Assembly (NCBI GenBank): GCA_018830105.1
Contig: JAHJTC010000006.1
Coordinates: 1 to 64,000 of the forward strand
Length of the DNA stretch: 64,000 nt
DNA from: Bacteroidota bacterium
GTDB taxonomy: Bacteria > Bacteroidota > Bacteroidia > Bacteroidales > F082
Direction of reading: 5' to 3'
Numbering within the stretch: the stretch's first letter is position 1; each line of letters begins with the position of its first letter. The translations under genes and the position numbers were made by a program. Shown here piece by piece: positions 10,368-20,205 of this stretch. The notes below the pieces were generated by a model. That model was given only the letters and a program-made list of their open reading frames with translations. It made no database searches and was not told where the DNA came from.

Positions 10368-13300
10368 ATGAAACAAACACTTCAATATAGTTTAGTTTTT
10401 CTGTTATTGATGGCAGGATTTACTGTTCAGGCCCAGAAAAGTGGTACTGATTTTAAGCAGCAGTCAACTTTTGGGCAAGCAGGAATACACCGAAGCGTGC
10501 AAGCCGGGCTGGAATTCCCTGATTTCCCTTTATTAACATTAACTTCTGCAAGCCGGGCTATTGATTTGCCCTGGGTCGTTGACAATTCAACGCAGCCCTA
10601 TTTGCGGCCGGTTTTTTCGCAACAGGGCGCTTCCTGTGGTCAGGCTGCCCTTGTAGGCTATAATTTTTGTTATGAGATAAACAGAATGCGTCAGCTCAGC
10701 GCCGACACCAGCATCCATTTGTATCCCGATCATTTTGTGTGGAATTTTATGAATTACTCCGTGCCATACTATGGTGGCGGGGTAAGCTATTTTCACAGCT
10801 TCGATCTTTTGTTTGATGCCGGAACTCCCACAGAAGCTGTTTACGGCCCGATCGAACTGGACGACAGCTACTACTGGATGAGTGGCTACGAGGGCTATTA
10901 TCAGGCCATGCAGAACAGGATTTCGGGCGCCAGTTCCATACATGTGGGCACTGCTCAGGGCATTGAAGTGCTAAAACACTGGTTGCACAATCACCTGGAA
11001 GAAGCAGCGGTAGGGGGTGTAGCCAATTTTTATTCCGGGCTAAAGTATGGGGCAAGAATTCTCCCCGAAGGTACTGAAGAAGCCGGAAAACGCGTTTTTA
11101 CTGAGTTTGGTGAAGAAGCAACCCATGCCATGACGATCGTAGGATATAATGATTCCATCAAATACGATCTCAATAACGATGGAAGATTTACCAACGAGCT
11201 GGATATAAATGGCGACGGGCTGGTTGATGTAAAGGATTGGGAGAAAGGGGGGGTGAAGTTTGTTAATTCCTACGGACCGAACTGGGCTGACTCGGGCTTT
11301 GCCTATATTTTATACAGCGCTTTGGCACAAAAATATGGCGAAGGAGGCATTTGGAATAATGCGGTTCACGTGCTGCATCCGGATACCATGGCAGCTCCAA
11401 AACTTACCATAAAGGCAAGCATCGCCTACAATAAACGTATGCGAATCCGCTTGCGTGCTGGAATTGCCACCGACACCGCGCACTATTTTCCCGAGAAAAG
11501 CATGGCCTTCTCCCTGTTTAATTTTCAGGGCGGTGATTTCCCGATGGGAGGCAATCCCGGGTCAGACACCCTTGAGCTTGGGCTGGATATTTCATCCTTA
11601 ATGAGTTACGTGGCTCCTGATACCCCATTTCGGGTTTTTTTGTTAATTGATGAAGAAGACCCCGACAGTACCGGAAATGGTAGTCTGCTGGATTTTTCTG
11701 TTTTGGAATACGAACAGCAAACCTTGGTGCAGCAGGCGGATGCTGAAGATTTGCCACTTGCTGTTATGGATAACAGTACCACAGTGGCTTCTTTGGTATT
11801 TCAACATAATCAGCCCAATATCAGCATTCAACCAGCCGATTCAGTTTTTATACATGCCCAAGCCGATTCCAGCATACAGTTTACTGCCAGCGGTGGTATG
11901 CCACCTTATTCCTGGCAGTTGAATACGATTTTTCACGAAGCCAATGCTTTTGCAGACTATCCTACGCCCCAAGGCAATATGCTGGTTCCCGATGATCACA
12001 GCATGGGTTATGCGGCGGTTGCGCTGCCTTTTAGTTTTCCGTTTGGAAGCAAAACCTATGACAGTGTTTATGTCCATGTTAACGGGTATTTGATGTTCGA
12101 CAGGCAGGATATGCCCTATTATTATTTGACCTATGACGAACTCTATCTGCGCCAGATTAAGGCCATCGCAGCCTATATGAATCATAAACTGGGCTTGAAT
12201 AGTGCAGATGATTATATGATTTATGAGTCTGATACAAATTCAATAGTATTTCACTGGCGGATATCTGATGCAGAAAGTAATTCCGGCGCGATATTTTCGG
12301 TCAGGCTTTTTTCTGATGGGAAAATGGAATATCATTATGGAAATATCGCTTCAGGAATGACGTTTTTGCCAGTAATCGGATTGAGTGACGGAAGTAGGGA
12401 AAGTACGGTTTACAGTGTCTATAATAAAAATATTCCCACTGAAGGCCAACGTATTGTATTTATTCCCGACCTGAGCCTTGATGGATTGGAAATGGCTGAA
12501 GATGGCCTGCTGAAGCTTGCAGAACCAGAGACTATTAAAGGAAGTGTGCAGCTAAGCGTTACGGATGCACAAAGGATGACCGCTACAAAAAACATGACGT
12601 TTTCCAAAGGGTTAAGTATTGAATTACAGTTGGAAGACCCTTATAAATATTTAATTTCCGGTGAAACGGTTCCTTTAACGATTTATATACAAAATCACAG
12701 CGAAAATGCCTTTATGCTCAATGATCTTGGAGTGACAAGCCTGGATCAGCGGCTGACACTTGCCGGTCAAAATTTATTTGATATTGAGTTATTGCCGGGC
12801 GAATCTATTGCAGTGGCTGATCATTTTACAGCTTTTGTAGAAGAACAGGCGGATGGAAAAGCAGCTGTTCTGATCGAAGTTTCCGCCTTGGCCGATGGCG
12901 AACGCATTAGCGCCTACACAAGTTTTCCGATAGGGATTGTGCATGTGGAACTTTCACCTCCGGTGATTGTTGACAACCAAAACGGCCGTCTTGATCCGGG
13001 GGAAGCAGCAGTATTGGTTTTTCGAATTTCCAACAGTGGTTTGGCCTCGGCGGGTGAGCTGCATATCGAAGCGGTTTTAGACGATCCTTATGCATCAATA
13101 AGCACAGCGGATAGCCTTGCGATAGCCGAATTGAAAGGGCTTACGATGCAGCAAATCAGTTTTGGTATTCAAGTCAATAGTGCTGCACCAAAAGGAAGAT
13201 CCATCAGTTTTAAGATCAGCATTAGTGATCAGGACGAACTAGTGCTCGAAAAAACGGTTAATATTGGTATTGGTCGCACACCAATTTTGTTGGTTGATAA

Positions 13301-14408
13301 AGACAAGAATCATAATTCAGCGGTTCATTTGGGCGCTACCATGCAAGAAATGGATATTCAGTACGATCTCAGCGAAACCATCGGCCCCAATATATTGCAG
13401 TATGATCAGGTTTTTCTTTCGCTTGGGTTTTTGCCAAACAACCATAGCTTGAGAACGTTTGAAGACACGATTTTGATTGATTATTTGCGTGCCGGCGGCA
13501 ATCTTTACCTCGAAGGAGGTTCGTTTTTCAAATTCGATCAACCAACGATGTTGCGTGATTATTTACGCGTGCAGGGCTCTTTTAACGCTGTGGAAGCTGA
13601 TACCCCGGCAGATACCATCACCGGAATTCAGGGAAGCCTGATGGAAGATATGAAGTTTTATTACCGGGGCGATCAGGTGCTTGGCGAAAATTTAATTGCC
13701 CTGGAGCCGGCTGTACCTTTATTCAGAGACGACAATACGGGCTACGACTTTATGGTAGCGCTTGATTCAGGTGATTACAAAGCCATCGCTACTTCTTTGG
13801 AGTTTGGTGGGTTGATTCAGACGGGGCCACATAGTCGCCATGAATTGGTGCGGCGATACCTTTCCTATTTTGGCTATCAGCAATTTCCGCTTGCAGCGAA
13901 ATTTGCTGCAAGCGAACGAAAAATCTGTGCCGGCGAATCGGTAGCTTATTCTTTTGAGGGCATGGGAATTCCTACGCTGTATAGCTGGAGTTTTGAAGGC
14001 GGAATGCCTGAGACTAGTAATGCGCAACAGCCAGTTATACAGTATGATATACCTGGAAGTTATGCGGTTAGCCTTAGCGTGGAAGATGGTGCCGAAAGCA
14101 ATACGTTTTCGTTGGAAAGTTTTGTTCAGGTGGTCAGTTGTACCGGCGTTGATGAACAGCCTGATGTAGATTTCAGCGTTTCCCCCAATCCTGCCCATTC
14201 CTTTATTTGGCTCAAACGCACTTCAAGACAGACAGAAAGGGCCACATTACGTATCTTTGATCTAAGCGGAAGATTGGTTTCTGAGTCGATTTTCCCGCAG
14301 GGGCAACGTGTAATGCAGCTTGGGATTGATAAGTTACAGCCAGGGTATTACCTGATCAGTCTATCGGGCGAAACCGAACAAAAAACGACAAAGCTATTGG
14401 TTTATTAA
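10368..14408 (+). CDS. T9SS-secreted papain-like (C1) cysteine peptidase
   Basis: A 1346-residue secreted protein. A signal peptide (residues ~1-22, ending VQA) is followed by a C1 peptidase domain whose triad is readable: Gln in QGASCGQAA with Cys90, His253 in EEATHAMTIVGYND and Asn300 in VKFVNSYGPNW. A calcium-loop-like insert (DLNNDGRF, DINGDGLVDVKDWE) sits between His and Asn. The middle holds Ig/CARDB-like repeats; near residue 1185 a PKD-like domain appears, and the last ~75 residues are a T9SS type A sorting domain (SPNPAHSFIWL to TTKLLVY). It is therefore expected at the surface or outside the cell. It sits 34 bp behind the macroglobulin gene and ends 1 bp from the convergent gene. 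Confidence 0.9.
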   Translation: MKQTLQYSLVFLLLMAGFTVQAQKSGTDFKQQSTFGQAGIHRSVQAGLEFPDFPLLTLTSASRAIDLPWVVDNSTQPYLRPVFSQQGASCGQAALVGYNFCYEINRMRQLSADTSIHLYPDHFVWNFMNYSVPYYGGGVSYFHSFDLLFDAGTPTEAVYGPIELDDSYYWMSGYEGYYQAMQNRISGASSIHVGTAQGIEVLKHWLHNHLEEAAVGGVANFYSGLKYGARILPEGTEEAGKRVFTEFGEEATHAMTIVGYNDSIKYDLNNDGRFTNELDINGDGLVDVKDWEKGGVKFVNSYGPNWADSGFAYILYSALAQKYGEGGIWNNAVHVLHPDTMAAPKLTIKASIAYNKRMRIRLRAGIATDTAHYFPEKSMAFSLFNFQGGDFPMGGNPGSDTLELGLDISSLMSYVAPDTPFRVFLLIDEEDPDSTGNGSLLDFSVLEYEQQTLVQQADAEDLPLAVMDNSTTVASLVFQHNQPNISIQPADSVFIHAQADSSIQFTASGGMPPYSWQLNTIFHEANAFADYPTPQGNMLVPDDHSMGYAAVALPFSFPFGSKTYDSVYVHVNGYLMFDRQDMPYYYLTYDELYLRQIKAIAAYMNHKLGLNSADDYMIYESDTNSIVFHWRISDAESNSGAIFSVRLFSDGKMEYHYGNIASGMTFLPVIGLSDGSRESTVYSVYNKNIPTEGQRIVFIPDLSLDGLEMAEDGLLKLAEPETIKGSVQLSVTDAQRMTATKNMTFSKGLSIELQLEDPYKYLISGETVPLTIYIQNHSENAFMLNDLGVTSLDQRLTLAGQNLFDIELLPGESIAVADHFTAFVEEQADGKAAVLIEVSALADGERISAYTSFPIGIVHVELSPPVIVDNQNGRLDPGEAAVLVFRISNSGLASAGELHIEAVLDDPYASISTADSLAIAELKGLTMQQISFGIQVNSAAPKGRSISFKISISDQDELVLEKTVNIGIGRTPILLVDKDKNHNSAVHLGATMQEMDIQYDLSETIGPNILQYDQVFLSLGFLPNNHSLRTFEDTILIDYLRAGGNLYLEGGSFFKFDQPTMLRDYLRVQGSFNAVEADTPADTITGIQGSLMEDMKFYYRGDQVLGENLIALEPAVPLFRDDNTGYDFMVALDSGDYKAIATSLEFGGLIQTGPHSRHELVRRYLSYFGYQQFPLAAKFAASERKICAGESVAYSFEGMGIPTLYSWSFEGGMPETSNAQQPVIQYDIPGSYAVSLSVEDGAESNTFSLESFVQVVSCTGVDEQPDVDFSVSPNPAHSFIWLKRTSRQTERATLRIFDLSGRLVSESIFPQGQRVMQLGIDKLQPGYYLISLSGETEQKTTKLLVY

Positions 14409-14409
14409 A

Positions 14410-15033
14410 TCAGGTTCCAACAAGCATAAACAGGGCAAACATCAAGCTTGCTCCTGTTGCGAAACCAACATAAACTTCGGCGGGTTTGTGTGCGGATAAC
14501 ACAAGTCGCGCTGTTCCTGTTAAGCCTGCAATTAGCAGACTAATTACAAGCAATAAGCTGAAGTTGTTGGGCGATAAAATGGACAGCCCTGCATAAGCTC
14601 CCGCCAGCGCACCGATGCCAACCATGTGCAGGCTGATTTTCCACCAAAGCGTTATGGCTGACGAAACAACAGTAAGCAGCGTAGCACCAAGCATGTATAA
14701 ATAAACGATGGGTGCAATTTGCAGCTGTTTTAGCAAATAATAAGTCATGAAAAAGAAAATTGCCGTAACTATCAACGGTCCAATACGTTCGCTGCGTAAA
14801 GGCATCGCCAGACTGCTGATCATTTTAAAACGAAGCATTAATAAAATTATCAGCGTTGGAAATAGGAAGCTTGTCATAAATATCAGTCCTGCCAGTGTCC
14901 AGGTGAGGTTAAAGGGAATACGCAGCAAAATAAGATTTCCCTGGGTGATCAAACCCAGATAAGCCCAGGTGGGAATGAGTAAAGGATGGAAAACGACAGA
15001 AAAAAGTTTGGCCGTAAAAGTTTCGGTTTGCAT
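14410..15033 (-). CDS. Multi-pass membrane protein, PAP2-like C-terminus
   Basis: About 207 residues with some six transmembrane segments. The C-terminal stretch SAHKPAEVYVGFATG resembles the last motif of PAP2 phosphatases (His followed by a Gly-rich helix), but the upstream PAP2 motifs are not clear, so enzymatic activity is doubtful. A longer frame opens at 15066 with a TTG codon inside the rpoN gene. I choose the ATG at 15033, which leaves a 7-nt gap after the rpoN stop. It is probably co-transcribed with rpoN. Function unknown. Confidence 0.65.
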   Translation of the reverse strand: MQTETFTAKLFSVVFHPLLIPTWAYLGLITQGNLILLRIPFNLTWTLAGLIFMTSFLFPTLIILLMLRFKMISSLAMPLRSERIGPLIVTAIFFFMTYYLLKQLQIAPIVYLYMLGATLLTVVSSAITLWWKISLHMVGIGALAGAYAGLSILSPNNFSLLLVISLLIAGLTGTARLVLSAHKPAEVYVGFATGASLMFALFMLVGT

Positions 15034-15040
15034 AAGGTTT

Positions 15041-16525
15041 TCAAAGTTCTTTGCGTAAACGGGCAACCGGAATATTAAGCTGTTCGCGGTATTTTGCTAC
15101 CGTACGCCTGGCAATATTGTAACCTTTTTCTTTTAAAATGGCAGTCAGCTGTTCGTCGGTAACAGGTTTGGATTTGTTTTCGGCATCAATACAATTGTTC
15201 AATATTTTCTTGATTTCGCGGGTGCTAATTTCCTCGCCAACATCGTTTTGCATCGACTCGCTGAAAAAGCTCTTCAACAGATAAGTACCAAAAGGTGTTT
15301 GCACATATTTGCTATTGGCCACGCGCGAAATGGTAGAAATATCCAGGTTTACTATTTCGGCAATATCTTTCAGAATCATGGGCCTGAGCTGGGTGTCGTC
15401 GCCCGACAAAAAATAGGCATATTGATAATCCATAATGGCCCGCATGGTAAGGTAAAGGGTGTTTTGTCGTTGTTTTATGGCATCGATAAACCATTTGGCG
15501 GAATCAATTTTTTGTTTCACAAACATCAAGGCATCCTTATTGCTTTTGTCCTTTTTGTTCTCTGAATAGGCCTGCAACATTTCGGTATAGGCGCGGCTGA
15601 TATGCAATTCGGGCATGTTACGGCTGCTCAGGCTAAGCTCCAGTTCTCCGTCATTGTTGAAAATGATAAAATCAGGCATTACATAATGACTGGTGCGTGA
15701 GGCATCGCTCATCGAGTTGCCCGGCTTAGGGTTGAGTTTCAGGATTTCTGTTAGGGCATCTTTCAATTGATCCTCAGTAATTTCGGCGCGTTTCAGGATT
15801 TTATCGTAATGCTTTTTGGTGAACTCATTAAAAAAGCGGTCCACAACCATGATTGCCATTTTAAAATCTTTGTCGGGTTCATCATACTGAAGTCTTCTGA
15901 GCTGAATCAGCAAACATTCCTGAAGGTTGCGGGCACCGACTCCGGGAGGATCAAAATCCTGAATTACATCCAGCACACTGAGGATTTCTTTTTTGTTGGT
16001 CTTGATATTGAGGGCAAAAAGCAAATCGTCGGATAGGGCATCAAGCGAGCGATTTAAATAGCCTGCATCATCCAGGTTGCCAATGATATATTCGCCGATT
16101 TTTTGCGATTTTTCGTCTAATTTCCTGAACCCAAGCTGTTGTAAAAGAAACTCATGGAAAGTTTGATTGCTCGAAAACGGCATCTCGTAATGGTCGTCAT
16201 CAGCGCTGCTGTTGTTTGAAGCCAATTTATAGCTGGCTACATCGTCATCATCCAGGTAATCGTCAAAATCGAATTCGTCCTCGGTGCTGTCGTAGATTTC
16301 TTCCTCATCGAAATCGTCATTTTCAGCAGTGTCATCTTCGAATTCATCAGCAACATCTTCTTCCTGCTGATCGCCCTCTTCTATATCCAGTGCGGGGTTT
16401 TCTTCAATTTCTTGTTTGATACGCTGCTCAAGCGCTACAGAAGGTATTTGCAAAAGCTTCATCAGCAATATTTGCTGTGGCGAAAGCTTTTGAAGCAATT
16501 TCTGTTGTAGTCTTTGGTTCAGCAT
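15041..16525 (-). CDS. rpoN: RNA polymerase sigma-54 factor
   Basis: A 494-residue sigma factor with the complete RpoN layout. The N-terminal Gln/Leu-rich activator-interaction region has the LSPQQILLMKLLQIP segment. A long acidic region II (Asp/Glu-rich, ~49-100) follows, then the core-binding domain and the C-terminal RpoN box ARRTVAKYRE that reads the -24 element. It directs core RNA polymerase to -24/-12 promoters and needs AAA+ activators. One such activator is encoded at 22263-23603, and a -24/-12-like site lies at 29979-29997. A TAATTTTG -7-like box on the minus strand (16597-16604) could drive the gene. Confidence 0.97.
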   Translation of the reverse strand: MLNQRLQQKLLQKLSPQQILLMKLLQIPSVALEQRIKQEIEENPALDIEEGDQQEEDVADEFEDDTAENDDFDEEEIYDSTEDEFDFDDYLDDDDVASYKLASNNSSADDDHYEMPFSSNQTFHEFLLQQLGFRKLDEKSQKIGEYIIGNLDDAGYLNRSLDALSDDLLFALNIKTNKKEILSVLDVIQDFDPPGVGARNLQECLLIQLRRLQYDEPDKDFKMAIMVVDRFFNEFTKKHYDKILKRAEITEDQLKDALTEILKLNPKPGNSMSDASRTSHYVMPDFIIFNNDGELELSLSSRNMPELHISRAYTEMLQAYSENKKDKSNKDALMFVKQKIDSAKWFIDAIKQRQNTLYLTMRAIMDYQYAYFLSGDDTQLRPMILKDIAEIVNLDISTISRVANSKYVQTPFGTYLLKSFFSESMQNDVGEEISTREIKKILNNCIDAENKSKPVTDEQLTAILKEKGYNIARRTVAKYREQLNIPVARLRKEL

Positions 16526-16874
16526 AGTCTAGTTCATTCTGTTGGGAGCAATGGATTTTGCAAAATTTGGTGCATTAATCTTTTGCGAATGTAAGACAAA
16601 ATTAAAAATTGCATTTCAAAACATGCTTTAATCTTGCCATATTGTGAAATATTTTTCTTTCCGCGCGGAAATGATGGCGCTAAAAAGGCATGTGCGGATG
16701 GTTCCGGCCTGAGATTTCGATAACAGGGAAATGGTCTGAGAGGCTTGAATGTAAGATGGTTAAGTTCAAATAAATGGCTACTGCAAAAGAGAAGCATTAC
16801 ACAGAACTCCTGCTATAGAGGCAAGCGCTTGCAACTGAAAAAAAACAGCATCCTGCGATCAGCAGCTATTGCTT
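16526..16874. other. Intergenic region, no gene supported
   Basis: This stretch separates hydroxyproline dehydratase from rpoN, both on the minus strand. An 87-codon frame at 16534-16797 has no recognisable features and covers the presumed rpoN leader. A possible rpoN -7 box is at 16597-16604. No terminator stem with a T-run was found for the minus strand. Confidence 0.5.
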
Positions 16875-19229
16875 TCAGGAAGATTTGTGGGCTGTGCGTG
16901 CTATGATTTCGTTCTGCAAATCACTGCCTAAGTCGTTGAAATAGTCGGAATAGCCGGCCACACGTACGATGAGATCGCGGTATGCCTCCGGGTTTTTCTG
17001 TGCTTTCCTGAGGGTTTGGGCATCCACAACATTGAATTGGATATGATGACCATCGAGCCTGAAATAGCTGCGTATCATACTGCAAAGCTTATCAATAGCC
17101 TCTTCGGAATCGAAGAATTCCGGGGCAAATTTCTGGTTCAGCAGGGTTCCTCCGGTTTTAATATGGTCAATTTTGGCTGCCGATTGCAAAACGGCTACCG
17201 GCCCATGGATGTCAGCTCCCTGCACCGGGCTGATACCTTCGCTCAGAGGCTTCCAGGCTTCGCGCCCATCAGGCATGGCCGCTGTTACACTGCCAAAATA
17301 CACATGCGAGGTGGTGGGCAGCATATTGATGCGGAATACTCCTCCGCGGTAGCTTGGCTTGCCATCAACTGCTTTCAGAAAGCTATTGAAAACCCTTACG
17401 GCATGCTGATCAGCTTCTGCATCATTGTTGCCCCATTTGGGACTGTGAAATACCAGTTGCGCGCGTAAGGGTTCGTGGCCGGTAAAGTTGTTCTGCATCG
17501 CATCCAGCAAGCTGTTTGCATCAATTTCATGGCTGTCAAAAACCCATTTTTTTAGTGCGGCCAAACTATCTGTAATACTGCCCAAACCAACACCTTGCAG
17601 GTAGCTCGTATTGTAACGGGCGCCGCCTTCGTTGTAATCTTTGGCATTGGCAACACAGTCCTCAATAAATAGCGACATAAAAGGAACAGGCATATGATGG
17701 GCAAATAGTTCTTCGATACGGTTGTTTCCTTCAATTTTAATGGCGATAAAATGGTTAAGCTGTTGTTCAAAAGCTGCATATAGCTCCTCGAAAGTTTTAA
17801 CAGCTGATAATTTGGGGGTTTTAAGTCCGATTTGTTGCTTAAGGCGTGGATCAAACCCTCCGTGTAATGTAAGCTCCAGCACCTTGTTCAGGTTAAAATA
17901 GCCCGAAAGGGTGTAGGCTTCGGTGCCAAAAGCACCGGTTTCGACACAGCCACTGGCACCGCCATTGCGCGCGTCTTCAATGCTTTTGCCTTGTCGCAAC
18001 AGTTGTTGAATGATGGCATCGGTATTGAAGAATGAAGGTTGTCCAAAGCCAGTTTTTGTGATTTTCAGGGCGCTTTTGATAAATAGGTCGGGATTTTTTT
18101 TGCTGACCTGCACCATCGAGCTGGGTTGCAAAAGCCGCATTTCCTTGATCACATCCAGGATGAGATAAGTAAGCTCATTCACGGCATCGGCGCCTGATTC
18201 GGTGAGTCCGCCAAGGTTTATCAGTGCAAAATCGGTGTAGGTATTGCTTTCGAGTGCCGTAACACCCACTTTTGGGGGAGCCGGATGGTTGTTGAATTTG
18301 ATCCAGAAAGCCTGAAGCAATGCTGTTGCGTGTGCTTTGCTGAGACTTCCATCGGCTATTTCGCGTTGATAAAATGGCCACAGATGCTGGTCGAGCCGGC
18401 CGGGATTGAACGAATCCCAGGGGTTTAGCTCAGTGATGATACCCATATGGATAAACCAATAATGCTGAAGGGCTTCATGAAAACTTTGGGGTGCATGTGC
18501 TGGAACTTTTTCGCACACCGAAATCATTGTCCTGAGCTCAGATTTTCTGGGCTCATCACTACAGTTTTTGAGTTGTTTCCTGAGCTCATCGGCATGGCGT
18601 TTTGCATGGTCGATCATGGCCTGCGCAGCAATTTCCATTGCTTCCAGTTCTTCCCAGCTGCTTTGTACAATGCCGCGTGCTGCCTTGGTTTTGCGAACCC
18701 ATTTGATTTCTTCAAGAATATCCAATAAACCCGTATTGAACAATCGCTTTCCTGCAACGGTATGACCTGGAGCACGTTGTTCCTGAAATTCAGTGAAAAT
18801 ACCTGCAGAGTATGCCTGTTTCCAGCTGTGGGTCATTGCCGAAAATATTTTGTCGCGCTGGCTTAGGCCTTGCCAAAAAGGAATGATTTTGTCCTGATAG
18901 GCGTTTTTAACGCTTTGATCCACTTTAATACTAACTTTCTCGCGCTGATCAAGTATTTCAAGGTCTTCGAGACTGTGTAATGAAATTTCAGGATAAGTTG
19001 GTGTTGCTTTGGGAGCAGGCCCCCGCTCGCCTACAATCAGCTCGTTTTCCTGAATGCAGATATGTTTGTTGTCGAGCAGGTATTTAAAGGCTTCGGCCCG
19101 CTGCACTGCCACGGCATGACTGAAAGGATTTGCCGTAAAATATTCGGTTATAAGCAGTGCGCGCTCAGCTGAAATTGTAGGGATGGCAAGCAGGCTGTTT
19201 TCCCTAAGTTTGGCGATTCTTTTGTCCAT
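16875..19229 (-). CDS. hypD: trans-4-hydroxy-L-proline dehydratase (glycyl radical enzyme)
   Basis: A 784-residue glycyl radical enzyme. The thiyl-radical site is GASGCVETG with Cys428 and the neighbouring Glu430; the C-terminal radical loop is VRVAGYSDYF with Gly759. Features recalled from the characterised clostridial HypD are present: EQRAPGHTV near the N-terminal third, WDSFNPGRLDQHL, LQPSSMVQVSKK and KIDHIKTGGTLLNQ. HypD removes water from hydroxyproline to give pyrroline-5-carboxylate. Its activase lies immediately upstream (17-bp gap), so the two form an operon. The P5C reductase gene that often accompanies it is not in the window. Other glycyl-radical dehydratases are possible, but the motif match to HypD is extensive. 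Confidence 0.88.
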   Translation of the reverse strand: MDKRIAKLRENSLLAIPTISAERALLITEYFTANPFSHAVAVQRAEAFKYLLDNKHICIQENELIVGERGPAPKATPTYPEISLHSLEDLEILDQREKVSIKVDQSVKNAYQDKIIPFWQGLSQRDKIFSAMTHSWKQAYSAGIFTEFQEQRAPGHTVAGKRLFNTGLLDILEEIKWVRKTKAARGIVQSSWEELEAMEIAAQAMIDHAKRHADELRKQLKNCSDEPRKSELRTMISVCEKVPAHAPQSFHEALQHYWFIHMGIITELNPWDSFNPGRLDQHLWPFYQREIADGSLSKAHATALLQAFWIKFNNHPAPPKVGVTALESNTYTDFALINLGGLTESGADAVNELTYLILDVIKEMRLLQPSSMVQVSKKNPDLFIKSALKITKTGFGQPSFFNTDAIIQQLLRQGKSIEDARNGGASGCVETGAFGTEAYTLSGYFNLNKVLELTLHGGFDPRLKQQIGLKTPKLSAVKTFEELYAAFEQQLNHFIAIKIEGNNRIEELFAHHMPVPFMSLFIEDCVANAKDYNEGGARYNTSYLQGVGLGSITDSLAALKKWVFDSHEIDANSLLDAMQNNFTGHEPLRAQLVFHSPKWGNNDAEADQHAVRVFNSFLKAVDGKPSYRGGVFRINMLPTTSHVYFGSVTAAMPDGREAWKPLSEGISPVQGADIHGPVAVLQSAAKIDHIKTGGTLLNQKFAPEFFDSEEAIDKLCSMIRSYFRLDGHHIQFNVVDAQTLRKAQKNPEAYRDLIVRVAGYSDYFNDLGSDLQNEIIARTAHKSS

Positions 19230-19246
19230 TTGGTTTTTAGTTTAAT

Positions 19247-20041
19247 TTATGCTCCTATACTCACTATTGGCGCCAAATCGGCAAAAAACTGAAGGGCCAT
19301 TTCGCTTTTTTCGGCAGGGTAAGCAGGCATATTTTGGTGAATATAAGTTTTGCTGAGGTTAGTATATTTTTGATTTGCTGACTGATGATAGGGGAGAAGA
19401 TCAATGCGTTCGATATTTCGTGTAGTGGAGATCAAGGCCCGTATAGCTTCAAAATTGGCAACACTGTCTGTAATGTTTTCAACTAATGGAATACGAATGA
19501 TGAGGGGTTTATTTTGCTGTTGAAGCCAATTAAAATTACTTAATATCAAATGATTGGGTTTAGTTGTGTGGTGTTGGTGTAGCTCGGATTGCATCAGTTT
19601 CAAATCAAACAAAACCAATCTCGCATGTGCTACGGTTTGCTGAAAAACTTCTTGAGTTGCAAAGCCTGAAGTATCAATAGCGGTATGGATATCCTCCTGA
19701 TTAGCGGCCTTCATCAGCGCAATACAAAACTGATGTTGCAGCAGCGGCTCGCCCCCCGAAAGGGTGATGCCGCCCCCCGAATCCTCATAAAAAAGCTTGT
19801 CGGCTTTAGCCCTTGCAATGGCGGTTTCCAGACTGATGCTTTCGCCAACAGACACCTTTTCGCTAAATTTGAACGAACCAAGCTGCTTGTTACGGCAGAT
19901 GACTTCAATCGCTGCTGATTGACTTTCGGGGTTGTGACACCAGGAACATCGCAAGGGGCAACCCTTAAAGAAAAAGCTCGTCCGGATACCCGGACCATCA
20001 TGCACAGAAAAGCTGCGTATATCGAAAATAATGGCTTTCAT
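19247..20041 (-). CDS. Glycyl-radical-enzyme activating protein (radical SAM)
   Basis: A 264-residue radical SAM activase. The cluster motif is KGCPLRCSWCHNPES (CxxxCxxC) near residue 28, followed by the SAM-binding GGGITLSGGEPLLQ near 93. It would generate the glycyl radical on the adjacent HypD. Activases of non-PFL glycyl radical enzymes usually carry a ferredoxin-like insert with two extra [4Fe-4S] clusters between these motifs. Here that stretch (residues ~38-85) is short and holds one Cys, so the insert is missing, as in the pyruvate formate-lyase activase. Expected to require anoxic conditions. Confidence 0.9.
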   Translation of the reverse strand: MKAIIFDIRSFSVHDGPGIRTSFFFKGCPLRCSWCHNPESQSAAIEVICRNKQLGSFKFSEKVSVGESISLETAIARAKADKLFYEDSGGGITLSGGEPLLQHQFCIALMKAANQEDIHTAIDTSGFATQEVFQQTVAHARLVLFDLKLMQSELHQHHTTKPNHLILSNFNWLQQQNKPLIIRIPLVENITDSVANFEAIRALISTTRNIERIDLLPYHQSANQKYTNLSKTYIHQNMPAYPAEKSEMALQFFADLAPIVSIGA

Positions 20042-20205
20042 AGGAAAAAAATTGGTAAATGTGTAGTCGATGAAGCTGTTGTTGGCTCAACACATCCAGC
20101 AGGCAAAAAGGCGTTTGCCGTTATTGTGGTATAAGTCAGTTCGATGAAATCGCTGCATAATGAATCGAATCAGTACGTCATAAATTGCTCCGCTAAGGTA
20201 TAAAA

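Noticed and set aside
16534..16797. 87-codon frame on the minus strand upstream of rpoN
   Set aside because: No recognisable domain and it covers the probable rpoN leader.
16875..19229. Pyruvate formate-lyase
   Set aside because: The active-site loop is GCVETG with one Cys, not the Cys-Cys pair of pyruvate formate-lyase, and the motifs follow hydroxyproline dehydratase.
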